Source: UBA1422 sp963676385
Lineage (GTDB): Bacteria > Bacillota > Clostridia > Peptostreptococcales > Anaerovoracaceae
Direction: 5' to 3'
DNA: 64,000 nucleotides
Assembly (NCBI GenBank): GCA_963676385.2
Contig: CAXXMM010000014.1
Span: forward strand, 372,001 to 436,000
The position numbers were made by a program, and so were the translations under genes. This document shows positions 34,589-43,486 of this stretch, one piece after another; positions within the stretch are counted from its first letter, which is position 1, and each line of letters opens with the position of its first letter. The notes under the pieces were generated by a model. It did no database searches, was not told the DNA's origin, and saw only the letters and a list, made by a program, of their open reading frames with translations.

Positions 34589-35371
34589 ATGAATCGAAAT
34601 TTTATACGTGAATTTGATGATGACGATCCTAGTCAAATTACTGAAAAACTGAAAATAGGAGTGTTTTCATTGGGGCGAGGCGCTGGATCTACATTTTTTT
34701 CAACTTGCCTTGCCAAATATTTAGCAAATAAAAAAAGAAGAGCGGTTTCTTACATTGACCTAAATCAACCGGTTTCTTCTATGTCGTTAACCTATCATGC
34801 CATTGGAATTGAGCAGAGGTTCATAGCAAGATCTTTTTTTTCGTTTTATAATGCAGTTAAAAATGGAACATTTATTAAGCAACATAAAAACATGGATGCC
34901 GGAATTAACTGGGCACTTATGACTCCAACTGATATACAACAGGATGTTGTGCTTACTCCACTAGAAACATCTCGACTGATTAATAATATTTACGGTGACT
35001 GGATTGTATGTGATTTTGGGTGTACATTAAATGATAATTCATTAAATGAAATGGATTTATTGTTTGCTATTATAGACCCGCTTCCCTCAAAATTATTAGC
35101 TGGTAAAAAAACATTTCAGCAATATCGTCAGGCGGAGCTAATGGGCCATGAAATTATTTGGATTATTAATCGATATAATAGCGGCGTCAGTCGAAAGCTG
35201 ATGAAACAATACTTGAAGTTAAAAAATTATGTAGTGATTCCCATGGTCCGAGAAGACTGGATATATGCTGCTGAGTACGGTTGCAAGCTGCCTTTCGAAC
35301 ATAATGAAATCAAAAAAACTTTAGAACCCATACTAGAAGAAATAGTAAATCGTCACATACTCTTCACCTAA
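34589..35371 (+). CDS. TadZ/CpaE-like, MinD-superfamily protein with degenerate P-loop
   Basis: A 260-residue protein with the fold of ParA/MinD ATPases: 'LKIGVFSLGRGAGSTFFSTCLAKYLANKKRRAVSYIDLN' (about residues 22-60) aligns with the deviant Walker A region. The usual KGGxGKT reads GRGAGST, so both lysines needed for ATP hydrolysis are lost. 'DWIVCDFGCTLNDNSLNEMDLLFAIIDPLPSKLLAG' corresponds to the Walker B and following strand. Similar ATPases occur in clostridial tad clusters as TadZ, which marks the pole for pilus assembly. This gene stands 28 kb from the tad operon, with its own promoter, directly before ftsEX. It may place the pilus, act in division, or both. The assignment is by pattern only. 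Confidence 0.55.
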   Translation: MNRNFIREFDDDDPSQITEKLKIGVFSLGRGAGSTFFSTCLAKYLANKKRRAVSYIDLNQPVSSMSLTYHAIGIEQRFIARSFFSFYNAVKNGTFIKQHKNMDAGINWALMTPTDIQQDVVLTPLETSRLINNIYGDWIVCDFGCTLNDNSLNEMDLLFAIIDPLPSKLLAGKKTFQQYRQAELMGHEIIWIINRYNSGVSRKLMKQYLKLKNYVVIPMVREDWIYAAEYGCKLPFEHNEIKKTLEPILEEIVNRHILFT

Positions 35372-35421
35372 AAATGTTAGAGTATAAACGTTGAGAAATC
35401 ATTATTTATTAAGCATACTGG

Positions 35422-35450
35422 TTGAAATTTCAGAATGTTCATGATACAAT
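35422..35450 (+). promoter_or_regulatory. Promoter of the ftsE-ftsX operon
   Basis: TTGAAA (35422-35427), 17 bases, TACAAT (35445-35450), with TGA immediately before the -10 as an extended element. Confidence 0.6.
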
Positions 35451-35487
35451 ATCTAGTGGTTTCAGATTTTCTTTTGGAGGGCATAAA

Positions 35488-36240
35488 ATGATCATATTCA
35501 CCCATGTAACAAAGAATTATAAGTCAAACGTAGGTCTCGACGATGTGTGTATAACTATAAATAAGGGTGATTTTGTTTTTTTGGTTGGGCCAAGCGGCGC
35601 CGGAAAGTCAACGTTTATTAAGTTGATTCTCAAGGAAATTAACGCTGAAACTGGCAGTATCTTAGTCAATAATCAAGAAGTAACAACACTTTCCAACCGG
35701 CAAATTTCGTCCCATCGGCGGAATATTGGAATTGTATTTCAGGATTTTCGATTGTTGCCAAACAAAACGGTTTATGACAACGTAGCCTTTGCAATGGAAA
35801 TTACACACCAAACGAAACGTGCCATTCGAAGACAAGTGCCTCAAGTACTTAGTTTAATGGGTATTAGCAGCAAAACCGACAAATACCCGGATGAATTATC
35901 CGCCGGAGAACAGCAACGTGTCGCGATTGCAAGAGCGATTATTAATAAACCGACTGTTTTAATTGCCGATGAACCCACGGGGAATTTGGACCCTGACACG
36001 GCATGGGAAATTATGAGATTATTGGATATGATTAACCAACGTGGAACCACCGTTCTTATGGTAACCCACGCAAAAGATATCGTTGATAAAATGAAAAAGC
36101 GAGTTGTCGCCATTGATAAAGGGAAAATTATTCGGGATGATTATGGAATGTATGGTTATACTGATTCATGCAATTCATCGCTGGAAAACCGTGTAATTTT
36201 TGATAGTACTGTGGGGGTGACAAGCGAAGATGATCAATAG
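35488..36240 (+). CDS. ftsE: Cell-division ATP-binding protein FtsE
   Basis: The ATPase half of the FtsEX complex, which activates cell-wall hydrolases at the division site. The 250 residues include Walker A 'GPSGAGKST' (about 35-43), Q-loop 'GIVFQDFRLLPNKTVYDNV', signature 'LSAGEQQRVAIARAI' (about 138-152), Walker B 'VLIADEPTGNLDP' and the H-loop 'VTHAKDI'. A tail of about 25-30 residues after 'VVAIDKGKIIRDD' is longer than in most FtsE proteins. GGAGG precedes ATG 35488. It overlaps ftsX by 11 bases. Confidence 0.94.
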   Translation: MIIFTHVTKNYKSNVGLDDVCITINKGDFVFLVGPSGAGKSTFIKLILKEINAETGSILVNNQEVTTLSNRQISSHRRNIGIVFQDFRLLPNKTVYDNVAFAMEITHQTKRAIRRQVPQVLSLMGISSKTDKYPDELSAGEQQRVAIARAIINKPTVLIADEPTGNLDPDTAWEIMRLLDMINQRGTTVLMVTHAKDIVDKMKKRVVAIDKGKIIRDDYGMYGYTDSCNSSLENRVIFDSTVGVTSEDDQ

Positions 36241-37123
36241 ATTGGGATATACCATAAAACAATCCTTTAGACAAATTAATCGTAATCGAGCCATGTCATT
36301 GGCTTCAACTTTTGCGATTACAGCAATGATGCTAATATTAGGCCTGTTTTTCATTCTTATCATTAATGTAAATATGGCTGCGGAAACAGTTAAATCGGAC
36401 TACAATACAATTGAAATTTGGTTATTGGATAAGACAGATGAAGAACAAATTGATACGATGATTGAAAGTATTAAAGACTGGAAAGATGTTTCAACCGTGA
36501 AATTCCGCACAAAGGAAGATGCGTTGAATATTCTAAAGAGTCGATGGGGGGATAGTGGATATTTATTAGATGGACTAAAGAAGAATCCATTACCTAATTC
36601 CATCCTTATTACTGTGGACAATATTGAAAAATCTGGAGCAATTGCAAAAAAGGCACAGGCGCTAAACGGAATTGAAGGTGTAAAGTATTATAAAGATACT
36701 GTTGACAAATTAATTCGGGTTACCAACGGCATGCAATTGGCGGCAATTGTCATTATGATTTTTCTTGTTACAGTTTCTGTGGTTGTGGTTGCCAATACAA
36801 TTAAGCTTACGGTTTTTGCTCGTTCAGAAGAAATTACAATAATGAAATATGTGGGAGCAACGAATTGGTTTATTAGAGGGCCATTCCTTGCAGAAGGGAT
36901 TATATTAGGGATTGTTTCTTCCCTGATATCCGTCGGTTTGGTAGGATTGATATACAGTAGAGTCCATGCGGCCATAGGTACGGATTTAGTAACGATTTTG
37001 TCAGCACCATTGGTATCCACCGGATTCATGGTTTGGAATTTATTTTGGATATTCCTTGCATTAGGAATTAGTATTGGTTCATGGGGAAGTATTGTATCCA
37101 TGAGAAGATTCTTGGATACTTAA
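36230..37123 (+). CDS. ftsX: Cell-division membrane protein FtsX
   Basis: The membrane half of FtsEX, with 297 residues. A first helix at about 22-48 ('AMSLASTFAITAMMLILGLFFILII') is followed by a 120-residue external domain ending 'KLIRVTNGMQ'. Three more helices lie at about 164-190, 217-240 and 263-290. The conserved 'AEEITIMKYVGAT'-like stretch reads 'RSEEITIMKYVGATNWFIRGPF'. The external domain should contact a coiled-coil hydrolase; the next gene encodes just such a protein. It starts within ftsE. Confidence 0.93.
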   Translation: MINRLGYTIKQSFRQINRNRAMSLASTFAITAMMLILGLFFILIINVNMAAETVKSDYNTIEIWLLDKTDEEQIDTMIESIKDWKDVSTVKFRTKEDALNILKSRWGDSGYLLDGLKKNPLPNSILITVDNIEKSGAIAKKAQALNGIEGVKYYKDTVDKLIRVTNGMQLAAIVIMIFLVTVSVVVVANTIKLTVFARSEEITIMKYVGATNWFIRGPFLAEGIILGIVSSLISVGLVGLIYSRVHAAIGTDLVTILSAPLVSTGFMVWNLFWIFLALGISIGSWGSIVSMRRFLDT

Positions 37124-37134
37124 GGAGGAAACCA

Positions 37135-38202
37135 ATGAAAAAAAATAAGATTACAATTTTCATTGCATTGGTACTTGCAATTACTTTGTTCTGCGGAGTA
37201 GGGTACACTTATGCCAGTAGCCTTGATGATGTGCTAAATAAAATTGATAACACCCAAGATAAGTTGGCTGATAACGAAAAGGAATTAAAAAACCTTAATG
37301 AGCAAATTTCCGAATTGCAAACAGCCATTACAAGCGCAGAAAAAGATTTGGCAGATCTTGAAAAGGAAATATCCCAAAAAGAAAAACAACTAAAGGAAAA
37401 GAAGGCCGAAATTGATTCAAGTACCAACGATTTAAATGCTAGATTAAGACAAATGTACAAGAGTGGATCGGTTAGTTTTGTAGACATTCTTCTAAACTCA
37501 AGCAGCATAAATGAATTTATTACCAACATGGAGATGATTTCCCTTATCTACAAAAGTGATAAAGATTTGGTTGCATCTTTGCAAAAGAGTTATGAGGCCA
37601 TCCAGAAAAAACAAGATGAACTCAAAACACTGAAAAGCAGCATGGTATTAAAAGAAGAATCTCTTTCGAAAGGAAAGTCTCTTATTGCAGAAAAGCGATC
37701 CTCTGTGGCCTCAGAAAACAAAAAGCTTGAGGCACAATTAGATGCGCTGAATGCGGAAGCGGATCGAATTACGGAAGAACTGAAGAACTTACCTGACGAT
37801 GGCGATTATACAGGAGGGGAGTTGGCTTGGCCATGTCCCGGACACACAACGGTTACCTCCGAGTTTGGATACCGAATTCATCCTATTTTGGGATATCGTA
37901 AGTTGCATACTGGAATTGACATTAGTGCCCCCACAGGCAGTCGGGTTGTAGCGGCTAATGGGGGAACAGTCATTGCATCTTACTATAACTCCAGTTATGG
38001 CAATATGATTATGATTAACCATGGCGGTGGCATTGTAACCCTATATGCTCATCAGAGCGTTAGATTAGTAAGCGAAGGTGATAAAGTAACAAGAGGTCAA
38101 ACCATTGGAAAAGTCGGTAGTACCGGCATGTCTACCGGACCGCATTTGCATTTTGAAGTCCGGGTTAACGGTGTATATAAGAATCCTAGGAGCTACTTAT
38201 AA
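37135..38202 (+). CDS. Coiled-coil murein hydrolase with M23/LytM domain (EnvC/PcsB-like)
   Basis: A 355-residue exported protein. The signal peptide is at about 1-27 ('IFIALVLAITLFCGVGYTYA'), a long coiled coil at about 28-215 ('NTQDKLADNEKELKNLNEQI'), and a C-terminal M23 peptidase domain at about 235-355. Zinc and catalytic residues are visible: H in 'EFGYRIHPILGYRKLHTGIDI' with HxxxD, and the final 'GPHLHFEV'. It is therefore probably an active endopeptidase. It lies directly behind ftsX (11 bases; AGGAGG site), so FtsEX is the likely activator. The stop overlaps the recJ start. Confidence 0.9.
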   Translation: MKKNKITIFIALVLAITLFCGVGYTYASSLDDVLNKIDNTQDKLADNEKELKNLNEQISELQTAITSAEKDLADLEKEISQKEKQLKEKKAEIDSSTNDLNARLRQMYKSGSVSFVDILLNSSSINEFITNMEMISLIYKSDKDLVASLQKSYEAIQKKQDELKTLKSSMVLKEESLSKGKSLIAEKRSSVASENKKLEAQLDALNAEADRITEELKNLPDDGDYTGGELAWPCPGHTTVTSEFGYRIHPILGYRKLHTGIDISAPTGSRVVAANGGTVIASYYNSSYGNMIMINHGGGIVTLYAHQSVRLVSEGDKVTRGQTIGKVGSTGMSTGPHLHFEVRVNGVYKNPRSYL

Positions 38203-39854
38203 TGAAGGACATAAACCCTATAATTCTTGATTTACTTTCTTTGCGGGGTATTACCAAAGAAGAAGATATTATTGAGTTTTTATCAAGTAAGCCTAAACGG
38301 ACTTATAATCCATTCCTGCTTCATAACATGGAAGCAGGAGTGGATTTCATCATGTCTGCCATAAATGATAAGAAAAACATTTGCCTTTATGGTGATTATG
38401 ATGTTGATGGGATTACATCTATTTGCATTTTGCGTATTTTGTTTTCCCATTTAACCGATAGCGTTATTCACTATATTCCGTCTCGATTCAGTGAAGGGTA
38501 TGGGCTAAATCGGTGTGCAATTGACAAACTAAAGGCACAAGAAATTGATTTAATTATTACCGTTGATTGCGGCAGTACATCTTATGAAGAAGTTGAATAT
38601 GCCAAATCATTAGGGATTGATGTTATTGTCACAGATCACCATAGTATTATGGACAAGAAAGCAGATTGTATACTCATCAATCCAAAACAAGAAGAATGTC
38701 AATATCCTTTTAAGGGGCTTGCCGGGTGTGGCGTCGCTTTTAAACTTGCCCAGGCATTGCGAGAAAAGGCTAACTTGCCAAAATCAATCACCAATGGCCT
38801 GTTGGATATTGTTGCAATTGGGACAGTTGGCGATATTGTCCCCCTTATAGACGAAAATCGAACGCTGACAAAGTATGGTTTGTATGAATTAAACAAACAT
38901 GATCGGTTGGGAATTAAGCTGTTGGTGGAGGCCATTTCTATGAATAGCCTTTCTTTACGGTCGGATCAAATCGCATTTTGCCTCGTACCCCATTTAAATG
39001 CAGCCGGAAGGATGAAGGATGCCATAATCGGTGTGGATTTATTGCTGAGTGAAAATCCATCCCGAGCCAAAAAACTGGCCGAAGAGTTGGTTCTTCATAA
39101 TGCAGAACGGAAGAGGATTCAGGAAGAAACTTTCTTGCGTTGTATTGAATTAAAAGCGGAGCAATGCAAGGATGCGGTTTTTCCGATTATTCGCGCCGAA
39201 AATGCCCACGAAGGGATTACGGGCATTGTTGCCGGAAAGTTAAAAGACATTTATGAACGGCCTGTAATCATTGCAACCCCATGCGATGGCATGTTAAAGG
39301 GAACAGGCAGGAGCACAGATAGAGTTGATTTATTTCAGCTGTTAGATCGATATCGGCATCTTTTTGTCCGTTTTGGCGGACATCAAGGTGCTTGTGGATT
39401 TCTAATCAATGAAGATAACTTTGAAGAGTTTAGGCGTAAAGCGAACGATGATTTATTGCAACAACTGGAACAAGATCCAGACTTGCTTCAAAAAAAGCCT
39501 CAGTACGATATGGTGCTTAATGGCACCGATATTACGTTAGACCTAATGGAACAATTAGAAATGATGGAGCCTTTTGGGTGTAAAAACAGGAGGCCGGTAT
39601 TTTGTTTTCAACGAGTAAGTCTCTTTGGATTACAAAAAATGGGAAAAGAAGGAAAGCATGTACGTTTCATTGCCTCGTTTTCGGATGGCTCTAGTACTGA
39701 ATGTGTATTGTTTTCAAAAGCCCAGCAGTTCATGGAGCTGTTAAATAGTTCTAAAAAAGTTGATATTTTTGGAACTTTGCAGCTTAATATTTGGAATGGA
39801 AACAAAAAAGTTCAGTTTGTTGTGGATCAAATAGAGAAATCGTTAAGTCTATAA
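38202..39854 (+). CDS. recJ: Single-stranded-DNA exonuclease RecJ
   Basis: A 5'-3' single-strand exonuclease of the DHH family for recombination and mismatch repair. The 550 residues show 'NICLYGDYDVDGITSICIL' (motif I, about 65-83), 'LIITVDCGSTS' (about 119-129), the DHH motif 'VIVTDHHSI' (about 141-149), 'LAGCGVAFKLAQAL', 'DIVAIGTVGDIVPLIDENR' and the DHHA1 motif 'RFGGHQGACGF'. Its start overlaps the stop of the LytM gene (TAATG), so it appears translationally coupled to a division gene, an uncommon neighbour. The C-terminal OB-fold region closes at the usual length for the shorter RecJ forms. Confidence 0.93.
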   Translation: MKDINPIILDLLSLRGITKEEDIIEFLSSKPKRTYNPFLLHNMEAGVDFIMSAINDKKNICLYGDYDVDGITSICILRILFSHLTDSVIHYIPSRFSEGYGLNRCAIDKLKAQEIDLIITVDCGSTSYEEVEYAKSLGIDVIVTDHHSIMDKKADCILINPKQEECQYPFKGLAGCGVAFKLAQALREKANLPKSITNGLLDIVAIGTVGDIVPLIDENRTLTKYGLYELNKHDRLGIKLLVEAISMNSLSLRSDQIAFCLVPHLNAAGRMKDAIIGVDLLLSENPSRAKKLAEELVLHNAERKRIQEETFLRCIELKAEQCKDAVFPIIRAENAHEGITGIVAGKLKDIYERPVIIATPCDGMLKGTGRSTDRVDLFQLLDRYRHLFVRFGGHQGACGFLINEDNFEEFRRKANDDLLQQLEQDPDLLQKKPQYDMVLNGTDITLDLMEQLEMMEPFGCKNRRPVFCFQRVSLFGLQKMGKEGKHVRFIASFSDGSSTECVLFSKAQQFMELLNSSKKVDIFGTLQLNIWNGNKKVQFVVDQIEKSLSL

Positions 39855-39874
39855 GAAAGAGAGGCTTTTGTATC

Positions 39875-41047
39875 ATGACGATGAAAAAGCGAACATTTGC
39901 CATATTAATGATTCTTGCATTATTTATTGGCGGAGGGGCAACCTTCGGAGGCATTCAAATAGCAAAATATTTTGATGTGGGTTCCGTTTCTATCTCAGTA
40001 AAACAATACAAAACCCTGGAATATATGAATGATAAATATAGCAAATTGGAAGAATTGTACCAAACCATTGAGTCAAATTATTACAAGAAAGTAGATGAAA
40101 CTGCGCTGAAAGAAGGAATGTACAAAGGGTTATTTGAGGGACTGGATGACGTATACTCTACTTATATGACGAAAGACGAGTATGAAGCCTGGACAGCCAT
40201 GGCTTTAGGAGAATTTGAAGGCATCGGCGTAACATTTTCTCAAAATGACGAGGGAGAATTTGTTATTGTTAATGTAATAAAAGGAAGCCCTGCCGCAAAA
40301 GGTGGTCTCAAAGCCGGTGACATTATTCTAAAGGTAGATGGAAATGAGTTTACAGATTTGGATGCTTTGGGAGCGGCCATAAGAGGTGATGCGGGAAGCA
40401 AAGTTCAACTGACATATGAACGAGACAAAAAAGAGGTTACGCTATCGTTGACCCGAGCTAAAATCGTGACTGAATCGGTTAGCTACAAGTTGCGCAGTGA
40501 CAAAATCGGTTATATTCGCATTTCTGCCTTTGAAGATCAAACATCAGAAGATTTTGCCACAGCGTTGAGAGACCTGGAAGTAAAAGGAGCCAAAGGTTTG
40601 GTGATTGATTTACGAAATAATGGGGGAGGCTTAGTTAATGAAGGCGTAGAAATAGCGGATAAATTATTAGGCAAAGGTACCATTACCTATCTTCAAGATA
40701 GAGATGGAAAAAAGGAATATTACTATTCTGATTCCAAAAAAACAGATCTCCCATATGTTTTTCTGGTGAATGAAGGAACCGCCAGCACATCAGAAATTGT
40801 TGCAGCCGCCATTAAAGATAGTAAAGAAGGTAAAGTTGTTGGTGTTACGACTTTTGGGAAAGGAATCGTCCAGTCCACATCCCAATTGGCAGACGGAGAT
40901 GCCATTAAACTAACCATTAAGCAATATTTTTCTCCCCTCGGAAATACCATTCATAAAATTGGGGTCAAACCGGATTATGTGGTGAAGGATAATACGAAAA
41001 CCAAGGCTGATGAGCAACTGAACAAAGCGCTTGCGTTGTTAAAATAG
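39875..41047 (+). CDS. C-terminal processing protease (S41) with PDZ domain
   Basis: A membrane-anchored serine protease of 390 residues. The signal anchor is at about 5-29, the PDZ domain at about 85-175 ('GSPAAKGGLKAGDIILKVDG'), and the S41 domain follows. The catalytic Ser lies in 'VNEGTASTSEIVAAAI' (about 300-315) and the Lys in 'FGKGIVQSTSQL' (about 327-338). CtpA-type proteases trim or degrade envelope proteins and in several bacteria control wall hydrolases, which fits the neighbouring LytM protein and FtsEX. The start is ATG 39875, with a GAGAGG site 10-15 bases upstream. Confidence 0.9.
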   Translation: MTMKKRTFAILMILALFIGGGATFGGIQIAKYFDVGSVSISVKQYKTLEYMNDKYSKLEELYQTIESNYYKKVDETALKEGMYKGLFEGLDDVYSTYMTKDEYEAWTAMALGEFEGIGVTFSQNDEGEFVIVNVIKGSPAAKGGLKAGDIILKVDGNEFTDLDALGAAIRGDAGSKVQLTYERDKKEVTLSLTRAKIVTESVSYKLRSDKIGYIRISAFEDQTSEDFATALRDLEVKGAKGLVIDLRNNGGGLVNEGVEIADKLLGKGTITYLQDRDGKKEYYYSDSKKTDLPYVFLVNEGTASTSEIVAAAIKDSKEGKVVGVTTFGKGIVQSTSQLADGDAIKLTIKQYFSPLGNTIHKIGVKPDYVVKDNTKTKADEQLNKALALLK

Positions 41048-41049
41048 CA

Positions 41050-41058
41050 TGATATAAT
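41050..41058 (+). promoter_or_regulatory. Extended -10 promoter before the TrpR-like gene
   Basis: TGA followed by TATAAT (41053-41058), just after the ctpA stop and about 44 bases before the next ATG; no clear -35. Confidence 0.35.
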
Positions 41059-41101
41059 TATGCTGTAAAGTGTTAAAGTGCTCAGGGAAAGGAGCTGACC
41101 C

Positions 41102-41398
41102 ATGACTTACGAATCGAGATTCAAACGGGATGATATAGACAAACTGTTCCAGGCAATTTTGATGTTAGAATCTGAGGAAGACTGTTATCGGTTTTTCGAA
41201 GATATTTGTACAGTCAATGAAATTCATGCCATTGCCCAAAGGTTGGAAGTTGCCAAACTTCTCAATGAAAAGAAAACCTATAGTGAAATTGAAGAATTGA
41301 CGGGGGCGTCCACAGCAACCATAAGCAGAATTAACAAGTGCCTTGTGTATGGTGCCGACGGGTATAAACTTGTTCTGGCAAAATTAGATGACAAATAA
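41102..41398 (+). CDS. YerC/YecD-type TrpR-like DNA-binding protein
   Basis: A 98-residue, all-helical protein of the TrpR superfamily. 'LDKLFQAIL'-like helices come first, then 'EIHAIAQRLEVAKLLNEKKTYSEIEELTGASTATISRINKCL' (about 40-82), with the helix-turn-helix at 'YSEIEELTGASTATISRI'. YerC/YecD proteins are putative repressors with no well-known ligand. AAAGGAG lies 8 bases ahead of the start. It is followed by a hairpin, so it may form a single-gene unit. Confidence 0.85.
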   Translation: MTYESRFKRDDIDKLFQAILMLESEEDCYRFFEDICTVNEIHAIAQRLEVAKLLNEKKTYSEIEELTGASTATISRINKCLVYGADGYKLVLAKLDDK

Positions 41399-41407
41399 AC
41401 ATTACCG

Positions 41408-41443
41408 AAGGTCACGGTCAATTTCTTTTCCGTGACCGTTTTG
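41408..41443 (+). terminator. Terminator after the TrpR-like gene
   Basis: GGTCACGG (41410-41417), a 12-base loop and CCGTGACC (41430-41437), then GTTTTG. The T run is short, so it is a moderately strong candidate. Confidence 0.55.
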
Positions 41444-41474
41444 ATTAAACATATTTGCAAGGAAACCAAACAAA

Positions 41475-42056
41475 ATGTACGTATATGTATATGAAAATTA
41501 TAATGGGAATCGTGGGGAAACTGCAAATACGGAAAAGTTGATTTCTGTTGCGGTGGAACAGTATTTTAAAGACTGTGGGATACCATTCCCGGATGAAAAA
41601 AAAGAAATGCGTTTGTGTCGAACATCAAAGGGAAAACCATATTTTGCAGAAGACTTGGTTCAGTTCTCCGTTAGCCATTCGGAAAATATATGGGTCTGTA
41701 TTGTGGCTTCCTCTCAAGTGGGGATTGATATCCAAAAGATAAGCCAAAGGAAGTATGCATCAATTGCTCAACGTTTTTTTCAGTTGGATGAGCAAAATGC
41801 CATTGCCAATGGCGGGCTAAGGTCATTTATTGAGATTTGGTGCCGAAAAGAAGCATTTGTTAAATATTTTGGATTAACCATCGGTGAAGTGATTGATTGG
41901 CTTAATGTTGCCTCACACAGTATCATACAAAATCAAATCGAATACAAAAAGCACAAGATATTGTTTCAAGAGATTTCAATTGCCCCTGATTTTATATGTA
42001 TAGCAGCAATAAACCAAAAGGAAAAAATATGGATCAGAAAAATACAAATAGAATAA
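41475..42056 (+). CDS. 4'-phosphopantetheinyl transferase, Sfp type
   Basis: The enzyme transfers phosphopantetheine from CoA to a Ser of carrier proteins. The 193 residues contain 'SKGKPYF', 'FSVSHSENIWVCIVASSQVGIDIQKI' (about 57-82; Mg2+ Asp in GIDIQ) and 'IEIWCRKEAFVKYFGL' (about 118-133; the Glu and Lys of WxxKEA). No polyketide or peptide synthetase gene is in the window, so the target carrier is unknown; it could serve fatty-acid synthesis if no AcpS exists. The gene overlaps the EamA gene by 28 bases. Confidence 0.85.
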   Translation: MYVYVYENYNGNRGETANTEKLISVAVEQYFKDCGIPFPDEKKEMRLCRTSKGKPYFAEDLVQFSVSHSENIWVCIVASSQVGIDIQKISQRKYASIAQRFFQLDEQNAIANGGLRSFIEIWCRKEAFVKYFGLTIGEVIDWLNVASHSIIQNQIEYKKHKILFQEISIAPDFICIAAINQKEKIWIRKIQIE

Positions 42057-42979
42057 ACGCGCACTTGGCTGGAGTGGTATTTTCCATCCTAGTTGGTTTT
42101 TCTTTTATGTCTGTTAAAATATGTATCCCCATCGCCACACCTTTAGAAATTCTAAGTTACCGATACAACTTTGCCTTTCTAGCTGCTGTTGTTTTTGTAT
42201 TATTGCGTATCAACAAAATTTCTTTCAAAAACAAACCGAAACGGTTGCTTGGGTTGGTTGTATTTTGTTATGTAGGGTTTATGGTATTCCAAACCATTGG
42301 GTTGGTGTTTACATCATCTGTTGAAGGTGCGATTGTTTTTGCGATTGTACCAATTTTTGCAAAAATTATAGCCCGATTGGTTTTAAAAGAAAAATCAACA
42401 ATATTGCAAGATGTTTTTATGCTGGTGTCTATTTCAGCATTAATTATTATGATTATTATGGGGGCAACAAACTTATCCTTTAGTTTCAAAGGCGTTTTGT
42501 TATTGACAATTTCCAGTGGGTTGATGGCCGGAAGCAATGTGGTAATGCGACAAATTAAAGACGTTTTCGCCCCAAAAGAGATTACTTTTGCCATTGTGGT
42601 AAGTGGGTTTTTATTTTTTAATTCTGTCACATTAGTATATGGCTCAATTACCAATACGTTAAGTGATTACTTTCAACTAATGGGAAACTTAAAATTCTTG
42701 TTGGCAACGGCCTATTTGGGGATTTTTTGTATTATGTTCTCCGCGCAATTGATGAGCTATATGATGGCAAATATGCCTGCCGTTCAGGGGACTTTGTATG
42801 GGAATGTATCGACAGCGATTTCGATTATTGCTGGCACGTTGATTTTAGCCGAAACCTTATTACCATATCACATAATTTGTGCTGCTTTGATTGTGATTGG
42901 TGTAATAGGCATTAGTATGGCCGGCAAAAAAGCGCCGCCGAATCAGTATCCTATGACTGTTGATGAACGTAAATCGTGA
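42029..42979 (+). CDS. EamA/DMT-family transporter
   Basis: A 316-residue membrane protein with ten hydrophobic segments in two five-helix repeats, the EamA arrangement: 'AGVVFSILVGFSFMSVKI' in helix 1 and 'EILSYRYNFAFLAAVVF' in helix 2. The second repeat begins near residue 150. Family members export or import amino acids, sugars or metabolites; the substrate is unknown. The start is ATG 42029 inside the 3' end of the Sfp-type gene. The next gene follows after 8 bases. Confidence 0.85.
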   Translation: MDQKNTNRINAHLAGVVFSILVGFSFMSVKICIPIATPLEILSYRYNFAFLAAVVFVLLRINKISFKNKPKRLLGLVVFCYVGFMVFQTIGLVFTSSVEGAIVFAIVPIFAKIIARLVLKEKSTILQDVFMLVSISALIIMIIMGATNLSFSFKGVLLLTISSGLMAGSNVVMRQIKDVFAPKEITFAIVVSGFLFFNSVTLVYGSITNTLSDYFQLMGNLKFLLATAYLGIFCIMFSAQLMSYMMANMPAVQGTLYGNVSTAISIIAGTLILAETLLPYHIICAALIVIGVIGISMAGKKAPPNQYPMTVDERKS

Positions 42980-42987
42980 GGGATATA

Positions 42988-43461
42988 ATGGATAAGATAT
43001 GGGATGATGCATCAAGGTTCTTAGCTAACCGCATGAAAACAAAAAAGGAAACCAAAGACCATCTTATCAAAAAGGGGTATTCCATGAATGATGTCCATAA
43101 CCTCCTTGTATCCTTTCAAGAGTATGGCTATCTGAATGATCCTGAATATGTTGCTGTGTACATTTCCCATGGCATACAAAAAGGACGAACACTTTGGAGA
43201 GTGAATCGTGAATTAATTGAAAAAGGCATCTCACCAGCAGATTTAGAATTCGGACTTCAAAAATACATCGAGGAATATAATCATGATCCACTTGCCGATG
43301 AATATCAACGGGGAAGAGAACTTGCTGCCAAACTGATAGGATATGAGGCTAATGTCGTAGAAACCAAATTATTGGCCAAAGTTGGTAGAAAATTGGTCTC
43401 TCTTGGATATAGGCCGGATATGGTATATGACATATTAGGCGAATACATGAAAAAAATATAA
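42988..43461 (+). CDS. recX: Regulatory protein RecX
   Basis: RecX binds RecA filaments and modulates their activity. The 157 residues are helical with the triplet-repeat pattern: 'ASRFLANRMKTKKETKDHLIKKGYSMNDVHNLLVSFQEYGYLNDPEYVAVYI', 'GRTLWRVNRELIEKGISPADLEFGL' and 'LLAKVGRKLVSLGYRPDMVYDIL'. It belongs with recJ and addA among the recombination genes of the window; recA itself is not seen. ATG 42988 follows GAGGGA. Confidence 0.85.
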   Translation: MDKIWDDASRFLANRMKTKKETKDHLIKKGYSMNDVHNLLVSFQEYGYLNDPEYVAVYISHGIQKGRTLWRVNRELIEKGISPADLEFGLQKYIEEYNHDPLADEYQRGRELAAKLIGYEANVVETKLLAKVGRKLVSLGYRPDMVYDILGEYMKKI

Positions 43462-43486
43462 TGATAAAATAGAGGAGGGCATTGCA

